Part shown: positions 54,662 through 64,000 of the stretch, piece by piece
Layout of the letters: each line of letters opens with the position of its first letter
How positions within the stretch are numbered: the stretch's first letter is position 1
From: Zopfochytrium polystomum
Lineage: Eukaryota; Chytridiomycota; Chytridiomycetes; Chytridiales; Chytridiaceae
Direction: 5' to 3'
NCBI GenBank assembly: GCA_025765615.1
Contig: JAIVFJ010000085.1
Span: 124,001-188,000 of the forward strand
DNA length: 64,000 nucleotides
Made by a program: the position numbers and the translations under genes
The notes under the pieces: generated by a model
The model's input: the letters and a program-made list of their open reading frames with translations, nothing else
What the model was told of the DNA's origin: nothing
Database searches by the model: none

Positions 54662-57415
54662 ATGGCGTCTACGCCGCCCCATGGCAGCCCGGCCGGCCAG
54701 GGCAACGCCGACGGCGGCGGCGGCGGCAACAGCAGCACCACCTCGAGGCGGTTCTTCGGTGTTGGCGGCTTCGCCTCTTCGCCGCAGAGACGCCATAACT
54801 CGGCTGCGTCGACCCCTCAACACGGGCACGACCTTCCACCTAGCGCCGGAGTAGACACGTCAGCACATCACCACCAGAATCACCACTCTCGGGTCGGGCA
54901 CAACAACCAGCGCCACTACCACCAACGACACCACAGCCCGCAACGCCGCCACCATTCGATCGCTGTTACGATTGGAACAAACGCGTCGTCGTCGTCCTCT
55001 GTTGAACACAGGATATCTACCCATCCTCACCCTCCGTCCTCAGAGGAGACATCGCCGTTACTTGCTACGGCCAATCGGTCTCCCGATGCCTCCGGAGACC
55101 GTCACGTAACTTCCATAGCGTCTCCGTCCGCCTTTCGCCTTTTCGACGATCCCTCACCTTTGTTCACCATTCCGATTGGACCTGCCAGCAATGCCGCTTC
55201 TCCAACGTATCCAGCCACATCCTCTGCTGCAGGAGCCCATCAGAGCCATGCTCACCCGACCGCAGGCCTTTCGACATCGTACCGACGAGCCTCGATCTTC
55301 GTGGACGCGAATGCATCTGCTGCCTTGTCCTTTGCGACAGACCCGTCTCGCACAACTCCGATCCTCCCCCCGGCTGCGCCCTCGATTGCATCCTCCCACT
55401 CGTCGTCGCCTGGAGGCGGGCTTGGCTTCCACGGGTCGCCCGATGTGGGACCACCGCATGATGATGACAGCAGCTTTGACAGCCACCCACGATTGCGCCC
55501 GCATCATCTCCACCACCACCAGGGGCAGAATCGTGGCCGAAACGCCGTCCAAAGACAAAGGATATCCTTTGCCTCCCAGGGCGACCTTCGAACAAGCACT
55601 GCAGAACCTCCTGGACCAACACCACTTAGATCTTCGTTGCCGAATACTTCGCCTGCAACGCACCCCGATGAACCAGTGATAGAGACACCAGACCTGCCAG
55701 TTAAGGAGGCAGAGCAAGAATCGGATGCTAATTTGATTGATTTCCGCGACATTCCGTCGGACGACCATGCAGCCTTTTTCCATGATTCAACGGCGCCAGC
55801 AAGGACAGACTCAAATGAGAACCCCCACGAGCCAATTGAGCACGTCGTGCACGCTTTACCCAGTGATGGCGAATACGACGCTCCCAATGTGGCTGCTGTC
55901 CCTCTGTCTCCGATCAAGTCTCGTGTCCTTTCTCCACGTCAGCTTGAACTTGACGCCATTGCCGATTGGTTCATCCGCAATGCCGACATCTCCGGCCACA
56001 TTCTCTCCCCACGCTCCCTGCGTTCTCCTACAACAGTCGGCACGCCCACACTACGCTCTCCGCCGCAGCCCCCCTCGTACAAACCGCCGTACACAGATGA
56101 ACCACCCCGTCGCCGTGCCCGCGATCCGGCCGCTTCGCGCATCTTGTTTTACTCTGATTGCATTGGGCCGCTGCACGCCCCGACCCTCTCCACTCTTCCC
56201 TTCCCCTCTCATACTCCACTCCCACACATCCTTCACTCTGGTGCCTTTTGGATCGATGTCTGCGCACCAACACCCGACGACCTCGACGCGTTTGCAGAAG
56301 TGTTCGGCCTGCACCCGCTGACGGTGGAAGACGTGCAACTGGAAGACACGAGAGAAAAGTGCGAAGTGTTTCCCGGGTACTACTTTGTTTGCTACCGAAC
56401 TTTGGGAAGCGATGGCGATGAAGGCACAGACGAGGCGGATGCTGCATCCATTGGATCGATGGGTGGTTTGGCGAGGCCCGTCAATTTGTACATGGTCGTG
56501 TTCCGCGAGTGTGTCATTTCGGTGAGGCAACCACACCTTTACCCAGTTTCCCCGTTATATTTTGTCGCTAAAACCGGAACACCCCGCTCAGTTCCACGCA
56601 AAGCCACTGCCGCACCCGCCCGCGATCCTTCGCCGCATCACCCAGCTGCAGACCTACGGCCTCTCCATCTCCCCCGACTGGCTCTCGTACGCGCTCCTCG
56701 ACGACGTGACGGACAGCTTCCAGCCGCACCTCGCCGCGCTCCAGCACGAGGTCGACGCCGTCGACGAGCTCGTTCTGATTCTCAGAGAGTCGGAGCAGGC
56801 TGACATGCTGCGTCGCATCGGCGGCGCTCGCCGTCGCGTGTTGGGGCTCATGCGGCTCCTCGGAGGCAAGGTCGACGTGCTGAGGGCCGTCGGCAAAAGA
56901 CTTGGAGAGAAGGTTGGCGGCGTCGCTGGCGGTATGGGCAACGGGAACGGAGGGGGCGATGCGGCGTTGTACTTAGGCGACATTCAAGGTGGGTTTGCTT
57001 TGAGGCACGACATTTTTTCTTGCCTTCTCTCTTCCTTTGATGATGGCTCATTTTTTACCCCGTTTCAAATGCTGAATCTACCACCACACCATTTCTTTCA
57101 GACCACGTCATCACGATGCTCCAAAACCTCGCACACCACGACACGACGCTGAATCGCGCGCACAGCACGTACCTGGCGCAAATCTCGATCGAAATCACGC
57201 AGGCGTCCAACCGCACCAACGACTTTGTCATGCGCATGACGGCGCTGGCGTCTGTGCTGATTCCGCTGAACGTCATCACGGGGCTGTGGGGCATGAACGT
57301 CAAGGTGCCCGGCCAGGACGAGGAATCGCTCGTGTGGTTTGCCGGCATCGTTGCTGGGATGGGGGTTGTAGTGGGGGTGACTGTATGGATGATGAGGAAG
57401 TATGAACTGGTTTAG
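54662..57415 (+). CDS. CorA-type Mg2+ transporter (Alr/Mnr2-like)
   Basis: Three exons, 54662-56521, 56592-56988 and 57102-57415, give 856 residues. CorA-family proteins form pentameric channels for Mg2+. The N-terminal 470 residues are His/Ser/Pro-rich and disordered, as is common in fungal members. The cytosolic domain starts near SGAFWIDVCAPTPDDLDAFAEVFGLHPLTVEDVQLEDTREKCEVFPGY. After the first intron, LPHPPAILRRITQL continues the long helices. The last exon holds TM1 (MTALASVLIPLNVITGLWGMNV) with the pore motif GMN, and TM2 (VWFAGIVAGMGVVVGVTVWMM), then a short basic end. Vacuolar (Mnr2) and plasma-membrane (Alr1) members cannot be separated by eye. It lies 234 bases after WDR70 on the same strand. 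Confidence 0.94.
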
Positions 57416-58589
57416 CGGGCGGCTGCTCGTCCACGCGCCTTTTATTAAGCTTTTCCTTTTTTTTCCCGCAGTTGATTGTTCGTTGTGTCCCTCCTGTATC
57501 ACACTCTTTCTCTCTTGCTGCTTGTGTGTGATTTGGTAGCTACTCCCATTCTTTTCCTGTCCCACACTCTTTTTTTTATTTTCTATCTTGCTCGTTTCTG
57601 ACCTGTGACGCAACACATGGATGGATCATACTTCTTTCTTTCAGTTACGCCCTCCGTACCAGGAACAACCCTGCGCCTGCGCGCTTCCCGACAGCGGGGC
57701 TGTGAGAACGCCTCAGCACATACTCCCTTCAGTCCAGCTCCAATTGCACGCAGACCATTTCGCTTTGATCAGCGACCTGCTTGGCTATTAAAAAACTTCT
57801 GTAATAGAAGCGTGATAATCGTCCCTGAAGGAAAAGCATAATCGAACGGGCTAAAAAAAAATAAAAATGCCGTTTTCCACGCAAAACCTGCTCGCCTCCG
57901 CCGCTCGCTCGTGTGTGGAGGGGCGGACCCGCCGTCGTCGTCGTCGTTGTCGTCGGTCGCAACTTCTCAGAAAGGGCAAGCCTGCAAGGCAGGCCGGCAG
58001 GCGTCTCGCCTGACTTAACCCGCTTGGCCCCAAAACCCTCGCTCTCTTCTGGCCAAGCCGTGCTTCCATCGCGGCCGGGCAGCATTGGCTTCGATAGCAC
58101 TCATTCCGTTCCGTCAGGTCGCGCCGCATTCTCAATCAATCATTCAATCCTTAGATTCATTCCTCACCGCGCGCTCGACCCAAACTATTACCGCGTGTTT
58201 GTCCCAAGTGAGTTTTTTGACCTTGAAAGGACTTTCAGTGCTTTATTTCATCGTTTGCGCCTGTCACCACTATCCATTAGGTGCCTTATAAGATTACAAA
58301 GCGTTGAAAGAAAACGCCCCGTTAACCGAACTTATTGATCATCAGGTGAAGCATCGCCCATTTTTTTTAATACACCTCCGCCGCCCTCGCCCGTATCACT
58401 CGCAACCGGCGATTTTCACAACTCCCTTAAATGTAGATCTGACTTGTTTTGGCAACGAGTCTCATCAGTCTTGCTGCCATACTATTGCTCTATATAAGGT
58501 TCAAATAGCCAAACCTACGCGCACTGGTCGCCGTCCTTAACTAATTTTCATCAGAAAGTGGATCCTCGTATATTCTTTTAGTGAAACTG
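57416..58589. other. Gene-free stretch, CorA to NLR-like relic
   Basis: No gene is seen in 1.17 kb. It contains GTC repeats near 57931-57955 and otherwise ordinary AT-rich DNA. It may include the promoter of the NLR-like gene. Confidence 0.5.
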
Positions 58590-60361
58590 ATGCAAGCCCA
58601 GACCCCTTTCGATGTGAGTCAAAAAATTTTCGCCAAGTTTTGCGGGAAACGTTCTCATTTGATAACTTTATCCGCCACTTCACACACAGGCCATGATCAG
58701 CTACTGCTGGACAGACCAGGACGGAGCCCCCGAGGTTGCTGACCACCAGCCTGCTCCCGCCGGTTCTTCTCCAGCAGCTGGTGGTGAACCAGTGAAGATT
58801 GGAACTGCCTTTCCGTACATACCCATGAGGCTGGGCTCCCCTCAGTGGATTGATCGATCCGACTTATGGGAGATCATTGACGAACATTTGAGAGCCTCCA
58901 GGACTGCAGTCTTGCATGGAGTCCGTGGATCTGGGAAAACATTTATAGCCATGTAGTATGCCCACAGAGCCTCGAGGGATGGTGTCACAGTGTCCTGGAT
59001 TGGATCCAAGAATGAAGAAGAGCTGCAGAAGAATTTGGACCGATTTCTCGCTGCCGCATTCAACTTGAAACTCGTCGAGACCGACCTGGATGTATTGCTG
59101 TTCCAGTTCGGCCCACTCCTGCGAGGCGAGGAAATGCCGCGCCTGTTTGTGCTGGAGAACGTGAACAACGTCCTGGACATTGAAAAGTTTCTTGCTGCGG
59201 TCGTTGACATACCGAGCGTGCGACTTTTGGTCACCACAAGGACCCCTTGGTGCTTCTCAACCACGTGCAAGCCATGCAGTCCATTCCGGTCAATTTCCCG
59301 AGCATTGCCAGCTGTCGCGCGTACTTTTTGGATATCCCGGGGAGGACTTTGTCTGAAGCCGAGGCGAATCAAATTTTCCATCTCTGCAACGGCCTCCCGC
59401 TGCGTCTTTCCGTCGCATCGGCGTTCCTCGGGCAAAGAAGCGATGCCTCGGTTGAGGCCTTTGTCGAGTTGGTCGGAGAAGGGCAAGCTGAATTGGGACA
59501 AGGACGTTTACACATAAGTATCGGTGTCCTTCAACACGCTGAAGGAAAAGTCATCCGAGGCGTTTGAACTCATCCACTGGCTGGCCCTACTGGATCCCGA
59601 CCACTGTTCACTTTTCACTTCGAGGTGAGTTTTGAGTTTTGTTGGCCGGTCTTGTTGATCGGATTTTGGCCCCTCACAAGAGCCTAGCTGGGAAAGCATG
59701 GGGGGTCTGGGTATCTGTCACTCAAGGGTCCAGGGATAAAGTCAGGTGGTGTGGTGGAGATGCCTGACGACCCTGTAAGTCTGTAGTGCATGGGGTGGGT
59801 TTGCCGAGGTGATACCTGGACATAGTCTATAACAGTTCACCATTGATGTCGCTTTCTCTTCCCGTCAGCCCGATCGGATTTTGACCGTCTTCATTTTTAC
59901 AGTAAAATCTTTAAATAAATAATTTTAGAAAGCAAAATCAGCGGCGAGGGGGCCAATGCCATGGTTGATACTCAAGAGCAACGCAACTCTCCAATCCATC
60001 AAATTAAAGTTGAGAAGAAATTACAATTTCGAATCTGGTTTCCTGTTTTGTTCTGTCCTTGGCGGCAATACACCTTTTTCTCAATCACTGGGAATGACAT
60101 TGGCGATGATGGTGCAAAGGTCATTGCAGACGCCCTCAGTGGCAACTGCACTTTGCAAATGATTGATCTTCGAGGTGAGTCATTGACCAGGTTGTTGATA
60201 CAAGGAGCTCTTAGGGGTTTTTCTTTTCAAAAGCATTGTTTGAAGGTTGAAGGCGGTTTCGGATGCTGCAAAAAAGAATATAAAATGGTGATGAAGTTGA
60301 TCAAATGATTGTTGATTCCATTAAAGACAATGGCTCTCTCCAAACCATTGATCTCGAATGT
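58590..60361 (+). pseudogene. NLR-like NTPase gene (TIR-like start, NB-ARC, leucine-rich repeats), decayed
   Basis: Exon 1 (58590-58613) encodes MQAQTPFD. A GTGAGT intron joins it to 58690, giving FDAMISYCWTD, which looks like the first strand of a TIR domain. The rest of a TIR domain is not there. Then comes an NB-ARC module: IDRSDLWEIIDEHL, Walker A GVRGSGKTF, Walker B-like RLFVLENVNN, the RNBS-B-like LLVTTRT and the GLPL motif (NGLPLRLSVA). A winged-helix-like stretch follows (NTLKEKSSEAFELIHWLALLDPDH). At least three LRR units with ATLQSIKL, CTLQMIDL and SLQTIDLE occupy 59940-60361. The gene is broken: an in-frame TAG at 58954-58956 (same frame open on both sides), a frame change near 59235 and another near 59515. 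STAND ATPases of this kind act as immune or self/non-self switches in plants, animals and fungi. Unrecognised introns might rescue one break, but not the TAG. Confidence 0.66.
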
Positions 60362-61108
60362 GAGTATATTTGAAACGAGAGTCTGCCTTCAATTGAGTTA
60401 ACTATGACGGACCGTTGTTCGACCCAGCCAGCGTTGTACTGTTTGCACCACTCCGCCTCCAGGCTCAACTGTAAACTGGATCTTATGAGCTACTTGCTTG
60501 GGACGCTAAGGCGCCGCAAAGAAGGCGTAAGTAAAGCTTGACTTTTTCCATTTGCAAACAGTAAGTGACAAGGTGTCAAAGCAAAATCATCAAACTCCAA
60601 TAATTCTTTGTTCCATGGCCATTTGTGATCTTGTTCAACCACCACCTTTCTTCCCGACCCAAAGCTGGTGGCAATCGTCTCTTTTTTTTTCTTTTTTTTT
60701 TTTTTTTTTTTTTTTCTATCTCCCTACCCCGCGAACATGTGTGTTGTGCCGAAGGGCTTTCGAGTGCGGTCATCTCCGAGTTTTTGTTTGTTTTTTTTTT
60801 TGTTTTGTTTTGGGTTGTTTCCAAACCGGGTCTGTCTTCCTGTCCCGCACCTGTCTCTCTCTCTTTTGCGAGGCGGCGGCGAGCGGCGCCATTTCTATTT
60901 TTCTCCTTTTTTGTTTCAAATTAAATAATATTTCTTCGTCACTCATTTTCGTCGTCACACGAAGTGTGGGAAATGCGAAATGCTTGGGCCACCGCACGCA
61001 CAAGGAAAACAAAAGCGCCACCGGATGGAGACAGACAAAAATAAGGAGAGATGCGCCGGCGATGTGGAACGCCAAGGGATTCTGTCTCTGTCTCTGGCTC
61101 TCGCTCTG

Positions 61109-61145
<37 letters not shown>

Positions 61146-61213
61146 CTCGTTCTCTGCCATGGGCCTTCTCACTGGCACAAATAATTCCTTGTTCACAACC
61201 ACCACCCGCAGGC
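60362..61213. other. Intergenic stretch upstream of the SH3 membrane protein
   Basis: Contains T-rich tracts (60678-60715) and a CT microsatellite just before the start codon. A CCCGCAG just before the ATG at 61214 resembles a splice acceptor, so a 5' exon (perhaps with a signal peptide) could lie here. Confidence 0.5.
61097..61145. repeat. CT microsatellite
   Basis: CT dinucleotides on the sense strand, about 70-115 bases before the start codon of the SH3 gene. Confidence 0.93.
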
Positions 61214-63241
61214 ATGGCCACAACAACAACAACATCGTCAGGCAAGACGGGCGCGACGGCGGCGACCACAACTTCGGCATCTTCCTCCTCGCCAACTGCT
61301 TCAGCGGCAGTGTCCGCCTCCACCACTGCAGCTACTACTACTCCGGTAACGCGCTCAACCATCCCTACGCCGTCCGCTCTCCCATCCATCTCGAATGGCT
61401 GTCTCTACCTGGACGACACCACTCCTTGTGGTGCAACGTACAAGGCCTTCCCCGTCCGCCTCAACCTCGGCGGCTCCTTCGAGAACCAGGACCAGTTCTC
61501 GGAAATGTTTCGCAACTTCTCCGACCCGTCGTGGACTACCGACTTTATTACCTCCTACTACGCTTGCCCGTCCACAAACAGAGATGCGATCTTGCAGGGC
61601 GTCACCAGGATGCGCTACGCCCTGTCGACCCTGTGTGCCCAGTACGTCTTTGAATCCGTGCTCTCGGGTTGTCCAGTTCCTGCGGGCCTCGCGATTGACG
61701 GACCGCTGCTGTGTCAGTCGCAGTGCTCCCTTGGCGGTTCCGATCTGAAGGCTGTCATCGCGGGCTGCCAAAGTTCAGCAAGGATCTCGGACAAGAACTC
61801 GAGGATCGACGAATTCTGCTCACAATGTTCATCGAGGACGGCGGAGAACGGTGGGTGCGGCTCAGGAATCCAGGTGGAGGTCGCGGCATGCGGTAAGTGT
61901 AAAACTGTTGCCCCTCCAATGATGCTGAAGACCGTCGCCACTTGCTTTTATCACTTTCGCGTATTTGATCCAGGTTACCGAAATGTGGATATCGGCGTGA
62001 CAGCGTGCGCGGCTAATTCGAGCGACCCGTGTTGTGCCCAGCTCTTGGCAACTGCGTCGACCACTTCGACTCAATCAGGAACATCCTCCGCAAGCAACAT
62101 TATCTTTCCTGTCGTCGGTGGAGTTATTGCATTTCTGGTTCTCGTCGCTCTGGTTATACTGTTCTTCTTCCTCCAAAGGCGGAAGAAGAACGCAGCCAAG
62201 GGATACGTCCACGAAAGTGTCACATTTTCTGCCGTTTCTCACTCTGCAAAGGAGCCCCTGTCTCTTTCCTTCAATGCGCCGACAGGCTTGAATGACGAGT
62301 CGCTGGACCGACCGTCAACGGCTGTGTCAACAAGGAACGGCACCCTTTCTTTGGAGCGACGACAGCGAACTATGCAAATGCAGCACACTTTGCTCATGCA
62401 GCCAACGGAATACGCTGCAAACATGGGTCCTGTTCAAATGGAGCCGATTCAGGCTGGTCTAATCTTCCCTACCGCCTCAGCGCCGACTGCCGTTGCCGAG
62501 GTTGCTCCAGCACCAGAACCAACCGTCCTGGCGTCTCCGACGGCTGTTCCGACCGCCATTCTGCTATCTCCTCCCACAGCCGCCGAGACTGAAGAGCAGA
62601 ACCGTGCGTCCAGAGTGTCGACTTCTATCGTGTCGACCGACTCCTCCGCCTCCTCGATGGACCGTCTTGTCCGTGTCATTCACCCGTACAAGCCTGCCCT
62701 CCCCGATGAACTCGAACTGAAAGTAAACGCAGATCTGATTCTGCTCAAGAAGTTTGACGACGGATGGGCTCTTGGATTGGATCTTGCCACTGGGCGCCAA
62801 GGGGCGTTCCCCGTCCCCTGCGTTATTGCCAAAGAGGACTGGGTGGGCGAGCCCACCGACGGCCGCGAGTCGATTGTAGAGTCTGAAGTCAGCGTGAACG
62901 GACGTGTTTCTTCCGCGCTGTTTGATCCTGTGGAACTGGAGCGGCTGAAGCGCGCGAGCCTTCTGGTCAAGGCGATTCCCGGTTATTCCTTTGGACCCTC
63001 GTCGTCCTCGTCATCTTCAGCTTCCTTCCTCTCGGTTGCGTCGTCGTCGCCGCCTACCCAGCAGGAAGCGTCGAAGCCCAAGCTGCTGCACGCCAATTCA
63101 AAGTCGGTCAAATTTGACAGCGGCGTGCCGCCAGAGGTCTACGTGTACCCACGCGAGAGCTTGCTGAGCATTGCTGCCAGTGAGGCGACCTCGGTCATGT
63201 CGTCGTCGACCGCTTCGTCCACCGAAGTCAGCGACCAATAA
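61214..63241 (+). CDS. Single-pass membrane protein with Cys-rich ectodomain and SH3 domain
   Basis: Two exons, 61214-61892 and 61974-63241, give 648 residues. The 81-base intron is also open in frame, so it could be missed. Splicing gives VAACGYRNVDIGVTACA, which keeps the Cys pattern tight. Residues 1-60 are Ser/Thr-rich. Residues 65-275 form a Cys-rich outer domain (about 16 Cys, ending DPCCAQLL). A transmembrane helix follows (IIFPVVGGVIAFLVLVALVILFFFL) with RRKKN as stop-transfer. The cytosolic part has one SH3 domain: VRVIHPYKPALPDELELKVNADLILLKKFDDGWALGL, with the ALYDY-like, DDGW and GxFP motifs. A Ser-rich tail ends the protein. Layout suggests a surface receptor or sensor that recruits proline-rich partners. 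Sho1 has four helices, so this is not Sho1. No signal peptide is visible at this start. An upstream exon may supply one. Confidence 0.85.
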   Translation: MATTTTTSSGKTGATAATTTSASSSSPTASAAVSASTTAATTTPVTRSTIPTPSALPSISNGCLYLDDTTPCGATYKAFPVRLNLGGSFENQDQFSEMFRNFSDPSWTTDFITSYYACPSTNRDAILQGVTRMRYALSTLCAQYVFESVLSGCPVPAGLAIDGPLLCQSQCSLGGSDLKAVIAGCQSSARISDKNSRIDEFCSQCSSRTAENGGCGSGIQVEVAACGKCKTVAPPMMLKTVATCFYHFRVFDPGYRNVDIGVTACAANSSDPCCAQLLATASTTSTQSGTSSASNIIFPVVGGVIAFLVLVALVILFFFLQRRKKNAAKGYVHESVTFSAVSHSAKEPLSLSFNAPTGLNDESLDRPSTAVSTRNGTLSLERRQRTMQMQHTLLMQPTEYAANMGPVQMEPIQAGLIFPTASAPTAVAEVAPAPEPTVLASPTAVPTAILLSPPTAAETEEQNRASRVSTSIVSTDSSASSMDRLVRVIHPYKPALPDELELKVNADLILLKKFDDGWALGLDLATGRQGAFPVPCVIAKEDWVGEPTDGRESIVESEVSVNGRVSSALFDPVELERLKRASLLVKAIPGYSFGPSSSSSSSASFLSVASSSPPTQQEASKPKLLHANSKSVKFDSGVPPEVYVYPRESLLSIAASEATSVMSSSTASSTEVSDQ

Positions 63242-64000
63242 GACTGCCTTTGCCTTTTTGGGGCGCGTCCAACTCGATACATGCATGTTCTGTGGATTTG
63301 TTGTTATGTACAGTTGCGTCTCAATCTGGTTCTCTGCTCCCCTCGCCCTTTCACTCTTCGATACGTTTCTCTTTCCGCGCTGTCAGTATCCGTGACCATT
63401 TTTTCATACATGAGCTGTTCTTATGTCGTTTCACAAATTTCGCAAAATCCCGTGCCTTACGTAGGCTAATTCTTAAAGACAATCGCGACATTCCGCGAAG
63501 TGGCCGTGCATTACTTCTTCAGTCAACCTTTAGCTGTTTTCTGGTTCCTTCCACCCTTCTTTTTCTTTTTTTTTTCTTCTTTTTTTTCACCTTTGTTCCC
63601 CCCACCAATCCATCGATCCCGGAATTCATACTGCAGTTCCAGCGTATGTGCTCTTGCACCAAGAGTGAGAAAGATTTTTGAGCTCGAAGAAACGGAACAG
63701 GAAAAATTACCGTAGAGAAAGTTTGAAGAGTCTGAGCCTGTCTGTTTCCTTTGGTCCAGTTACCCACCAGTCCAGCAAAGGCAGATGGGCGAATAAGACG
63801 GCGATGAAAATTGCCGCAGTACCCGCCTCGGTCAGCTTTCGATTCAACCCTTTCTACCCCACTTTTCATTCGATCCCCGCTTTTTTGTGGGAGTGCAAGC
63901 AGCTCCGTCAGTCGCTTTTGCCGGCTCTGCGACACTTTGGCCGCGATTCGGTCGATCTTCATTGCAGCCCGCTTTCTGGCAGGGGCTGCGCCTCCGGGCG
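63242..64000 (-). CDS. Possible 5' part of a gene cut by the window end
   Basis: On the minus strand a frame is open from the window edge (64000) and reads ARKRAAMKIDRIAAKVSQSRQK, then LTELLALPQKSGDRM, before turning into low-complexity Lys codons near 63560. The first 60 codons look like real coding DNA. If the ATG at 63962 is not the start, the gene continues outside the window. No family is recognised. The rest of the interval (63242-63518) is the 3' flank of the SH3 gene and has no gene I can see. Confidence 0.3.

Noticed and set aside
58590..58800. A full TIR domain
   Set aside because: Only the first strand (FDAMISYCW) is present; the sequence then becomes Pro/Ala-rich and enters the NB-ARC region, so only a TIR-like start is claimed.
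1..64000. CRISPR arrays, operons, riboswitches, biosynthetic cluster
   Set aside because: This is eukaryotic nuclear DNA with spliced genes. Direct repeats are microsatellites or transposon ends, and the LanC-like gene has no precursor-peptide neighbour.

Overview
The window is nuclear DNA from a fungus, most likely an early-diverging (chytrid-like) one. Genes are split by short GT-AG introns, mostly 45-120 bases. Intergenic DNA is full of CT/GA microsatellites and A/T homopolymers, and several subunits are typical of fungi (RSC7/Swp82, Hfi1/Ada1). The placement below the level of fungus is inference, because no rRNA or other marker is present. I saw no tRNA, rRNA or CRISPR array.

Layout. 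0-2.3 kb: the possible tail of a gene, then a secreted double-psi beta-barrel (expansin-like) protein on the minus strand. 2.9-7.1 kb: an intronless plasma-membrane-type Ca2+-ATPase (minus). 8.7-13.6 kb: a divergent pair, a mitochondrial-carrier-like protein (minus) and a LanC-like protein (plus). 14.1-20.8 kb: a convergent pair, DNA polymerase alpha subunit B (plus) and a probably peroxisomal acyl-CoA ligase (minus). 21.5-22.4 kb: dolichyldiphosphatase (minus). 23.9-30.7 kb: a single-pass membrane protein of unknown role (plus) and a large intronless disordered nuclear-looking protein (minus). 31.4-37.6 kb: two chromatin genes in tandem, an RSC7-type subunit fused to a triple PHD cassette, then the SAGA subunit Hfi1/Ada1. 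37.6-48.9 kb: a transposon-rich block with a Penelope-like reverse transcriptase and a complete but mutated Ty1/copia element with 159-base LTRs and a 5-base target duplication. 48.9-54.4 kb: a divergent pair, MLH1 (minus) and WDR70 (plus). 54.7-57.4 kb: a CorA-type Mg2+ transporter. 58.6-60.4 kb: a decayed NLR-like gene (TIR-like start, NB-ARC, leucine-rich repeats). 61.2-63.2 kb: a membrane-anchored SH3 protein. The end of the window cuts another possible gene.

Housekeeping functions dominate: replication and mismatch repair, chromatin remodelling and coactivation, ion transport, lipid activation and N-glycosylation lipid recycling. The parts most worth following up are the RSC7 plus KMT2-like PHD fusion at 31.4-34.9 kb and the NLR-like relic at 58.6-60.4 kb. 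Exon joins were worked out by eye from splice sites, and every multi-exon gene given exact joins keeps its reading phase throughout, except the first gene, which has a one-base problem in a homopolymer.
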